Below are positions 1 through 5,038 of a DNA stretch of 5,038 nt, piece by piece. A program made the translations under genes and the position numbers. The notes under the pieces are model-generated. The model had not been told where the DNA came from. It saw nothing but the letters and a program-made list of their open reading frames with translations, and searched no databases. The DNA comes from Fibrobacter sp. (GTDB lineage Bacteria; Fibrobacterota; Fibrobacteria; Fibrobacterales; Fibrobacteraceae): positions 1-5,038 of the forward strand of contig JAFZOV010000171.1 of the NCBI GenBank assembly GCA_017550445.1, in the 5' to 3' direction. Every line of letters starts with the position of its first letter. Position 1 is the stretch's first letter.

Positions 1-1065
1 AAGAGCTACATGCTGCATTACAACTTCCCGCCGTACAGCGTGGGTGAATGCAAGCGCCTCGGCATGAGCCGCCGCGAAATCGGTCACGGTCACTTGGCCG
101 AACGCTCTCTCGCTGCAGTTCTTCCGCTGCCCGAAGATTTCCCGTACACCATTCGCGTGGTGTCTGAAATCCAGGAATCGAACGGTTCTTCTTCCATGGC
201 CTCTGTTTGCGGTGGCTGCCTCAGCTTGATGGACGCTGGCGTTCCTATCAAGGCTCCGGTTGCAGGTATCGCCATGGGCCTTATCTCCGAAAAGGGTTCT
301 GTGAAGGAAGGCGGCAAGATCAAGATCTTGTCCGATATTACCGGTACAGAAGACCACCTCGGCGATATGGACTTCAAGGTGACTGGTACCGCCGAAGGTA
401 TCACTGCCTTCCAGATGGACATCAAGATTCGCGGTATTACTCCGGAACTTATGCGCGAAGCTTTGGAACAGGCCAAGCAGGGCCGTCTCCATATCCTCGG
501 CAAGATGGCTGAACTCGGCCTCGCCGCTCCGCGTCCGAAGGTTTCCGAAAAGGCTCCGACCATGATCAAGATGCGCATCCCGACCACGAAGATCCGTGAC
601 GTCATCGGTTCCGGTGGCTCCGTGATTAAGGGCATGCAGTCTCAGACGGGTTGCACGATCAACATCGACGACGATGGCAACATCGATATCGCAGCTCCGA
701 GCGGAAAGGCCGCCGCTGTGTGCCGTCGCATGATCGAAGAACTCACTGCCGAACCCGAACCGGGCCGCAAGTACAAGGGCAAGGTCAAGACGATCCAGCC
801 GTTTGGCGCATTCGTCGAAATCCTCCCGGGTCGCGACGGCTTGGTGCACATCTCCGAACTTGCCGACCACCGCGTCGAAAAGGTCGAAGACGTTGTTCAC
901 GTCGGTGACGAAGTCGAAGTGCTCTGCCTCGGTGTTGACCCGAAGGGCAAGGTGAAGCTTTCCATGAAGGCTTTGCTCCCTCCGAAGCCCGCTGCAGAAG
1001 CCCCGGCCGCTGAAGCACCTGCTGAAGCTGCTCCGGAAGCTCCCGCTAGCGCTGCAGAAGCCTAA
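1..1065 (+). CDS. pnp: Polynucleotide phosphorylase, 3' part (5' end outside the window)
   Basis: This is the C-terminal 354 residues of PNPase, a family of about 700 aa. The enzyme degrades RNA 3' to 5' using phosphate, releases nucleoside diphosphates, and acts as a cytoplasmic trimer. The frame is open from base 1, so the true start lies upstream. Visible residues 1 to about 170 are the second RNase PH core, with [21 protein letters not shown] and LGDMDFKV; D118, D124 and K126 match E. coli catalytic residues D486, D492 and K494. A KH domain follows (about 187-245), whose GxxG loop reads G203-S-G-G206 where E. coli has GKGG. An S1 domain (about 255-324) contains FGAFVEI and GLVHISEL. The last roughly 28 residues are an Ala/Glu/Pro-rich, probably disordered tail. 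The loop before RREIGHG is one residue shorter than in E. coli-type sequences. Codon use is strongly biased, consistent with high expression. A terminator follows closely. Confidence 0.97.
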   Translation, partial: KSYMLHYNFPPYSVGECKRLGMSRREIGHGHLAERSLAAVLPLPEDFPYTIRVVSEIQESNGSSSMASVCGGCLSLMDAGVPIKAPVAGIAMGLISEKGSVKEGGKIKILSDITGTEDHLGDMDFKVTGTAEGITAFQMDIKIRGITPELMREALEQAKQGRLHILGKMAELGLAAPRPKVSEKAPTMIKMRIPTTKIRDVIGSGGSVIKGMQSQTGCTINIDDDGNIDIAAPSGKAAAVCRRMIEELTAEPEPGRKYKGKVKTIQPFGAFVEILPGRDGLVHISELADHRVEKVEDVVHVGDEVEVLCLGVDPKGKVKLSMKALLPPKPAAEAPAAEAPAEAAPEAPASAAEA

Positions 1066-1067
1066 TT

Positions 1068-1081
1068 CAGAACAAGTTCTG
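1068..1081. repeat. Small perfect inverted repeat just after the pnp stop codon
   Basis: CAGAAC-AA-GTTCTG begins 3 nt after the pnp stop codon. In RNA it could form a 5-bp hairpin with a 4-nt loop. No T-tract follows, so it is not a terminator by itself; it stands 15 nt before the strong terminator hairpin. It may stabilise the pnp mRNA 3' end or may be chance. Confidence 0.4.
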
Positions 1082-1096
1082 TAATACAATTTGTTG

Positions 1097-1133
1097 CGGT
1101 CGTCAATCCTTTTGGGTTGGCGGCCGTTTTTTT
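1097..1133 (+). terminator. Rho-independent terminator of pnp
   Basis: CGGTCGTCAATCC (1097-1109) pairs with GGGTTGGCGGCCG (1114-1126) along all 13 positions, with G-T wobbles, around a TTTT loop. Seven T residues follow directly (1127-1133). This is a textbook intrinsic terminator, 31 nt after the pnp stop codon. The wobbles weaken the reverse-strand hairpin and the T-tract is only on this side, so it works on the + strand. Confidence 0.93.
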
Positions 1134-1187
1134 GCACGTGTTTTTTTATAAAAATGCCCAAATCAGCAAAAAATAACGAATTAGGGA

Positions 1188-1216
1188 TTTTCAAAAGTGT
1201 AAATTTAATTTATATT
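1188..1216 (+). promoter_or_regulatory. Candidate promoter of the HD-GYP gene
   Basis: TTTTCA (1188-1193, 4 of 6 to the sigma-70 -35 box) lies 17 bp before TATATT (1211-1216, 5 of 6 to TATAAT). Transcription would start near 1222-1224 and give a leader of about 30 nt. The same stretch reads TATATTTA, one base from the Bacteroidota-type TAnnTTTG element. It lies in the AT-rich gap after the pnp terminator, where a new promoter is needed. AT-rich DNA makes chance matches easy, so this is a moderate call. Confidence 0.45.
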
Positions 1217-1222
1217 TAAATT
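1202..1222. repeat. AT-only inverted repeat over the candidate -10 box
   Basis: AATTTAA (1202-1208) and TTAAATT (1216-1222) are perfect inverted arms with a 7-nt spacer. The repeat covers the candidate -10 box at 1211-1216, where an operator would sit. It is made only of A and T inside an AT-rich gap, so chance is a real alternative. Confidence 0.3.
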
Positions 1223-1255
1223 GGGTGATAGGGGGAATGTCTGGATGGGATACTT

Positions 1256-2956
1256 ATGGTCATTTTGTATTTGACAATTTTAACCGTTGTTGCAGCGATT
1301 AATAACTTGCTGCATTATCGAGTTAATCCCAATCATAATGGTCCTTTTGGACTACTTTTTTTCTGTGTATTTATTTCTTGTTTAGGTCATCTTTTGCTGG
1401 CGTTGTCCACTAATTTGGACCAGGCGATTCTTTCGAACAAGATGATTTATGTGGGATCCATGTTCCTGCCTATTCTTACGTTTGATGCCTGCGTCTTGAT
1501 TTGTAGGATTCGTTTTTCGGCGTGGTGCCATCATGTGCTTTTGCTCCTGGTGTTTGGGGTCCTGACCCTGTCTTTAACCGTTGGTTTTAGCGATGTTTAT
1601 TACAGCTCCATCAGGTTTGTTCAGACGAATGGTGTGGGAAACTTTGTTGCCACCTATGGCATTGGTCATGATATTTTTAATTTCTTGATGATTGGCTTTG
1701 TCATTATCAATGTGAGCCTTATTATTTATGCTTTCTTGAAAAAGAAAAATGTGTCCTTCAATAGCTTGATTGCATTGTCTTCTATTGAAGCTGTTTCGAT
1801 TCTTTCGTTCTTTATTTCGAGAGTGGTTGAAACCGATACCATGGTGATGCCTGCGGTCTATGTTTTTGACCAGTTTGCACTCCTGTACATTTGCTTTAGG
1901 ATCAGGCGTTATAGTGTGGAACAGATTGTCTCGCAGGTTTTTGAGACGCAAAATGCCGATAGCTATGTCCTTGTTTCCTCGGACAACAGCTTCCTTGGTT
2001 GTAATGCGGTGGGATATAAAAATTTCCCGGATTTTAAGAATTGCCGAATCGACCACAAATTGCCCGATAACAACGAATTGAACCGTATGATCATTTCGTG
2101 GAACAAGGAGCTTTTGCAGGGCAAGGATTTTGACGAGAAAAAGTTTGAGCGCGACGGAAAATTTTATAGGGTCAGGTTGACCCAGTTGCCCCTTTCTGGT
2201 TCTAGGAAAATCAACTTGTTCAAGATTGAAGACGAAACCAGCATGCACAATTACATTAATATGCTGGGCACGAACAACGTTCGTCTTGAATTGATGCTCA
2301 AGGAAAACGATTCCCAGATCCGTTCCATTCAGGAACAGATGGTGGTGGGCATGGCGTATATGGTGGAAAGCCGTGATAGCAACACCGGTAGCCATATCAA
2401 GCGTACGAGCCATGTGGTGCAGATCCTGGTGGATTACTTGCGTAAGGACCATACCCTTGGCCAGTCTGAATTTTTCTACGACTGCCTGGTGGCCGCGGCA
2501 CCTATGCATGACATTGGTAAGATCGCTATCGATGACCGTATTCTGAGAAAGCCCGGACGCTTTACGCCGCAGGAATATGAAGAAATGAAGGAACACCCGG
2601 AAAAGGGAGCCATGATTGTGGAAAACCTTTTGACGGCGGTGGAGTCTCCGGATTTTGTGAAGATTGCAAAGAACGTGGCCCGCTACCACCATGAACGTTA
2701 CGATGGATTCGGTTACCCCAAGAAGCTCAAGGGCTCGGAAATTCCGTTCGAAGCTCGCGTGATGGCGATTGCCGACGTTTACGATGCATTGGTGTCTAAG
2801 CGTTGTTACAAGGCCGAGATGTCTTTCGATGAAGCTTATCAAATTATTATTGACGGAATGGGAACTCAGTTCGACCCGTCGCTCAAGGATTGCTTTACTG
2901 CTTGTCGCTATAAACTCGAAGAATATTATAGCAGCTTGGGTGAAGATGACGTTTAA
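1256..2956 (+). CDS. Membrane 7TM-PAS-HD-GYP protein, predicted c-di-GMP phosphodiesterase
   Basis: A 566-residue inner-membrane signalling protein. Residues 1-218 hold about seven hydrophobic segments (roughly 1-20, 30-53, 62-85, 91-111, 142-162, 170-188, 197-217), like the 7TM sensor region of some histidine kinases. Residues about 234-328 look like a diverged PAS fold (SYVLVSSDNSFLGCN), and about 331-366 like a helical linker. The HD-GYP domain (about 360-550) has the expected metal and substrate residues: E371, H380, H418-D419 with K422, H447, H478-H479, the GFGYP motif (484-488) and D507. It should therefore hydrolyse cyclic di-GMP, lowering this second messenger in response to a membrane signal I cannot identify. 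The start at 1256 has GGATGGGA 5 nt upstream; the frame is closed by TAG at 1229 and no other in-frame ATG exists between, though the better purine run GGGGGAA (1231-1237) is too far away. The 5' half is much more AT-rich than its neighbours. Confidence 0.94.
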   Translation: MVILYLTILTVVAAINNLLHYRVNPNHNGPFGLLFFCVFISCLGHLLLALSTNLDQAILSNKMIYVGSMFLPILTFDACVLICRIRFSAWCHHVLLLLVFGVLTLSLTVGFSDVYYSSIRFVQTNGVGNFVATYGIGHDIFNFLMIGFVIINVSLIIYAFLKKKNVSFNSLIALSSIEAVSILSFFISRVVETDTMVMPAVYVFDQFALLYICFRIRRYSVEQIVSQVFETQNADSYVLVSSDNSFLGCNAVGYKNFPDFKNCRIDHKLPDNNELNRMIISWNKELLQGKDFDEKKFERDGKFYRVRLTQLPLSGSRKINLFKIEDETSMHNYINMLGTNNVRLELMLKENDSQIRSIQEQMVVGMAYMVESRDSNTGSHIKRTSHVVQILVDYLRKDHTLGQSEFFYDCLVAAAPMHDIGKIAIDDRILRKPGRFTPQEYEEMKEHPEKGAMIVENLLTAVESPDFVKIAKNVARYHHERYDGFGYPKKLKGSEIPFEARVMAIADVYDALVSKRCYKAEMSFDEAYQIIIDGMGTQFDPSLKDCFTACRYKLEEYYSSLGEDDV

Positions 2957-2972
2957 TGGGGGAGTTTTTTGC

Positions 2973-2980
2973 TATCTTTG
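2973..2980 (+). promoter_or_regulatory. TAnnTTTG promoter-like element before ispG
   Basis: TATCTTTG matches the TAnnTTTG -7 element known from Bacteroidota sigma-70 promoters. It lies in the gap between the HD-GYP stop codon and the ATG at 2986. Transcription from such an element starts a few bases downstream, which would fall at or next to that ATG. No TTTG or TTGACA-like upstream box is seen at the usual distance (the sequence there is GACGTTTAA), so the promoter may be weak or need help. The match is seen directly; the function is inferred. Confidence 0.45.
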
Positions 2981-2985
2981 GCACC

Positions 2986-4725
2986 ATGACGAAGTTTAGC
3001 GAATTCCCCTATGTTGCCGACCGCTTCAATGCAGTCCGCAGGGAAACTGTACAAGTCCGCGTTGGCGGCGCACTTATCGGGGGCAATGCCCCCATTTTAG
3101 TTCAGTCCATGACCACCACCAAGCCGAAAGAAGTGGAGAAAACGGTGGCAGAAACTTTGGCGCTTGCCAAGGTGGGTTGCGGATTGGTTCGCATCACTGC
3201 TCCGACTTTTGCGGATGCCCAGGGCCTTGAAGAAGTCATGAAGCGCGTTCGTGCTGCCGGTTGTACTGTGCCGGTGTCTGCCGATATCCACTTCCAGCCG
3301 AAGGCCGCGTTCGAGGCGCTTAAGTGGGTGGAGAAGGTCCGCATTAATCCGGGTAACTTTGTCGATACTGGAATTTTGACGCTCGAACAGCAGACGGACA
3401 GGTCTTTTGATGAAGGCAAGGAAAAGGTTGCCGAAGCCTTTACTCCGTTTGTGCAAGAGGCTAAGCGCCTGGGACGCGCGATACGCATTGGCGTGAACCA
3501 CGGCTCGCTCGCGGCCCGTATGATTTACCGCTATGGAGACACGGTCGAAGGCATGGTAGAAAGCGCCATGGAATACTTGGCCGTGTGCGAAGCCGAACAT
3601 TTTGACCAGGTGGTGTTGAGCCTTAAGAGCAGCAATCCGCGTGTGGCGATTGCCGCTTACCGTATGCTTGCCGCACGTATTAAGCAAGAAGGCTTTAAGC
3701 CGTATCCGTTCCATGTGGGCGTGACTGAAGCTGGCGCGGGTGCCGACGGGCGACTCAAGTCGGCGGCGGGCATCGGCGCTCTGTTGTTGGATGGCTTGGC
3801 CGATACCATTCGCGTGTCCTTGACCGAAGATCCGGTGGCGGAAGTCCCGGTGGCTCAGGACTTGATTAAGGCATGCGCACTGCCTGCCGCACCGACGGCA
3901 TACAATGTGCCGGTTCTGGAGAAGGACCCGTATCATTACGAACGCCGCGAGACTGAAGTTGTGAAGGTCTCGGGTGTAGAAATTGGCGGTAGCAGCCCGG
4001 TGAAGGTCGGCGTGAAGGCCGATGCGATTGCACTCACGGGCGAACGCCGCAATGCTGAATTTGCTTTGCCGAGTTTGGATGCCGCCCCTGTGGTGCAGTT
4101 CAAGGATGCGATGGATATTGCGGGCTTTGCGCAGAATCCGGCTGCCGTGCCTGCTGGTTCTGTGCTCTGTTACACGGGAGCCGAGATGGTTTCGGGCGTA
4201 CGCGCCCTTGCTGCCGCTTTGGAAGCGGCAGGTCGCAAAGACCCGATTCTGCTTTATGCAAAGATTGGCGACAGCGAAAAGGAAACGCTCCGCGTTTCTG
4301 CCGACATCGGTAGCCTCGTGACGGATGGTCTTGGCGATGCCGTCGTGATTGACGGCTACAAGGGCGCTAAGGAATCTGTGCTTCTGGCTTTCGATATTCT
4401 GCAGGCCGCCTACTGCCGCCGCAGCAAGACGAACTTTATCAGCTGCCCGAGCTGCGGCCGCACGCTCTACGACATCCAGCAGGTGATGGGCAAAATCAAG
4501 GCCCGCTTCGGACACCTCTCCGACATTTCCATTGGCATCATGGGCTGCATCGTGAACGGCCCGGGCGAGATGGCGGACGCCGACTTCGGCTACGTGGGCG
4601 GTGGCCCCGGCCGCATTACGCTGTTCGAAGGCAAGACTGCGGTCAAGAAGAACATCCCCGAAGAGGACGCCATCGAAGAACTCGTCAATCTGATTAAAGA
4701 AAGAGGCCGATGGGTCGAACCGTAA
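2986..4725 (+). CDS. ispG: 4-hydroxy-3-methylbut-2-en-1-yl diphosphate synthase, long three-domain form
   Basis: IspG (GcpE) converts 2-C-methyl-D-erythritol 2,4-cyclodiphosphate to HMBPP in the MEP isoprenoid pathway, using a [4Fe-4S] cluster and electrons from ferredoxin or flavodoxin. With this start it has 579 aa, against about 370 in E. coli. Numbered this way, the TIM barrel spans about 20-290 (VQSMTTTKP 39-47, SADIHF 98-103, VRINPGN 118-124, GVNHGSL 169-175, HVGVTEAG 243-250). An extra domain fills about 295-475, as in Bacteroidota, Chlamydia and plant enzymes. The C-terminal domain carries cluster ligands C487 and C490 (SCPSCGR), C521 (GCIVNGPGE) and E528. All key residues are present, so it should be active. 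The frame is also open from ATG 2956, which overlaps the upstream stop (TAATG) and adds MGEFFAIFGT; I prefer 2986 because those codons coincide with a promoter-like element and family homology begins later. Neither start has a good ribosome-binding site. Confidence 0.96.
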   Translation: MTKFSEFPYVADRFNAVRRETVQVRVGGALIGGNAPILVQSMTTTKPKEVEKTVAETLALAKVGCGLVRITAPTFADAQGLEEVMKRVRAAGCTVPVSADIHFQPKAAFEALKWVEKVRINPGNFVDTGILTLEQQTDRSFDEGKEKVAEAFTPFVQEAKRLGRAIRIGVNHGSLAARMIYRYGDTVEGMVESAMEYLAVCEAEHFDQVVLSLKSSNPRVAIAAYRMLAARIKQEGFKPYPFHVGVTEAGAGADGRLKSAAGIGALLLDGLADTIRVSLTEDPVAEVPVAQDLIKACALPAAPTAYNVPVLEKDPYHYERRETEVVKVSGVEIGGSSPVKVGVKADAIALTGERRNAEFALPSLDAAPVVQFKDAMDIAGFAQNPAAVPAGSVLCYTGAEMVSGVRALAAALEAAGRKDPILLYAKIGDSEKETLRVSADIGSLVTDGLGDAVVIDGYKGAKESVLLAFDILQAAYCRRSKTNFISCPSCGRTLYDIQQVMGKIKARFGHLSDISIGIMGCIVNGPGEMADADFGYVGGGPGRITLFEGKTAVKKNIPEEDAIEELVNLIKERGRWVEP

Positions 4726-4746
4726 GGAAAAATTTTAACATTAACA

Positions 4747-4751
4747 AAGGA
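4747..4751 (+). promoter_or_regulatory. Ribosome-binding site of the serA-type gene
   Basis: AAGGA with a 7-nt spacer to the ATG at 4759. This is the clearest Shine-Dalgarno site in the window and fixes the start of the last gene. The 33-nt gap after ispG has no terminator hairpin, which fits co-transcription with ispG. Confidence 0.8.
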
Positions 4752-4758
4752 ATAAATC

Positions 4759-5038
4759 ATGGCAACTATTAAGACGATGAACAATATTTCCAAGAAAGGC
4801 CTGAGCCTGTTTGGCTCGTTCTACCAGGTTTCCGATTCTATCGAAAATCCGGATGCCATCTTGGTGCGTTCCGCCCAGGTTGATACCGACAACTTTGACG
4901 GCCTGCTGGCTGTCGCCCGCGCCGGCGCTGGCGTGAACAACATCACTATCGACAAGGCTTCTGCAAAGGGCATCTGCGTGTTCAACACTCCGGGTGCAAA
5001 CGCCAACGCCGTTGCCGAACTCGTGATGACCGTGCTCG
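4759..5038 (+). CDS. serA: D-3-phosphoglycerate dehydrogenase, N-terminal part (3' end outside the window)
   Basis: The first 93 residues of a D-isomer 2-hydroxyacid dehydrogenase, open to the end of the window. The family oxidises 3-phosphoglycerate to 3-phosphohydroxypyruvate with NAD+, the first step of serine synthesis. Recognisable pieces are IKTMNNISKKGL (4-15), DAILVRSAQV (32-41), ARAGAGVNNI (53-62) and GICVFNTPGANANAVAEL (71-88). The AGAGVNNI and NTPGANANAV wording is that of the roughly 390-aa phosphoglycerate dehydrogenases found in Clostridia and other anaerobes, rather than the E. coli type (which has IGCFCIGTNQV). The Rossmann NAD-binding motif, the catalytic Arg/Glu/His and any ACT domain lie beyond the window, so a related 2-hydroxyacid dehydrogenase is not excluded. 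It lies 33 nt after ispG, with a good ribosome-binding site. Confidence 0.88.
   Translation, partial: MATIKTMNNISKKGLSLFGSFYQVSDSIENPDAILVRSAQVDTDNFDGLLAVARAGAGVNNITIDKASAKGICVFNTPGANANAVAELVMTVL

Noticed and set aside
90..635. Open frame on the - strand opposite pnp (181 codons)
   Set aside because: It is antisense to the conserved PNPase core, which explains the sequence; no own signals and no family resemblance.
1134..1255. Riboswitch or small RNA in the gap before the HD-GYP gene (for example a c-di-GMP riboswitch)
   Set aside because: The predicted leader is only about 30 nt, and I see no conserved aptamer-like helices after the pnp terminator; the stretch is mostly low-complexity A/T.
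1574..2842. Long open frame on the - strand (422 codons) opposite the HD-GYP gene
   Set aside because: Its product is rich in His, Arg and Asn with no recognisable domain. The + strand frame here encodes a clear HD-GYP protein with all motifs, so the antisense frame is a by-product of its codon use.
2956..2958. ATG at 2956 as the ispG start, overlapping the HD-GYP stop codon (TAATG)
   Set aside because: Possible through translational coupling, but the added residues MGEFFAIFGT coincide with the TATCTTTG element and lie outside the conserved family region. Kept only as the alternative to 2986.
3097..4515. Long open frame on the - strand (472 codons) opposite ispG
   Set aside because: Unusually long, but it lies entirely inside ispG, has a His/Arg-rich product without known motifs, and no promoter or ribosome-binding site was seen. 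Biased codons of ispG leave few antisense stops.
4735..4746. Tandem TTAACA TTAACA in the ispG-serA gap
   Set aside because: Two 6-bp copies in an AT-rich 33-nt spacer are easily chance. No matching -35/-10 pair or known binding site could be made from them.

Overview
The window holds four genes, all on the + strand and cut at both ends: the 3' part of pnp (polynucleotide phosphorylase), a complete membrane-anchored HD-GYP protein (predicted cyclic-di-GMP phosphodiesterase), a complete long-form ispG (isoprenoid biosynthesis), and the 5' end of a serA-type gene (D-3-phosphoglycerate dehydrogenase). It looks like an ordinary chromosomal region. I see no mobile element, CRISPR array, RNA gene or unknown multi-gene system.

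Organism: a bacterium, most likely of the Fibrobacterota/Bacteroidota side of the tree and possibly Fibrobacter-like. Three things point there: the three-domain IspG (about 580 aa, with an extra domain between barrel and iron-sulfur domain); a TAnnTTTG element, the form known for Bacteroidota promoters, just before ispG; and codon use favouring AAG for Lys, GAA for Glu and CCG for Pro in the well-expressed genes. This assignment is inference and is not certain.

Layout: pnp runs 1-1065 and ends in an Ala/Glu/Pro-rich tail. A strong intrinsic terminator (1097-1133) closes its transcript. The AT-rich gap 1134-1255 carries a plausible promoter for the HD-GYP gene (1256-2956). The HD-GYP stop codon lies 29 nt before the preferred ispG start (2986), and a TATCTTTG promoter-like element sits in that gap, 5 nt from the start codon. 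ispG ends at 4725. After 33 nt with a clear ribosome-binding site, the serA-type gene starts at 4759 and leaves the window. No terminator is visible between the HD-GYP gene, ispG and serA, so read-through is possible.

The genes do not form an obvious pathway: RNA decay, c-di-GMP signalling, MEP isoprenoid synthesis and serine synthesis. The points most worth a second look are the possibly leaderless ispG start, the internal repeat within IspG, the 7TM-PAS-HD-GYP architecture with three ATGs in three frames at its start, and the sharp base-composition change at the HD-GYP gene.
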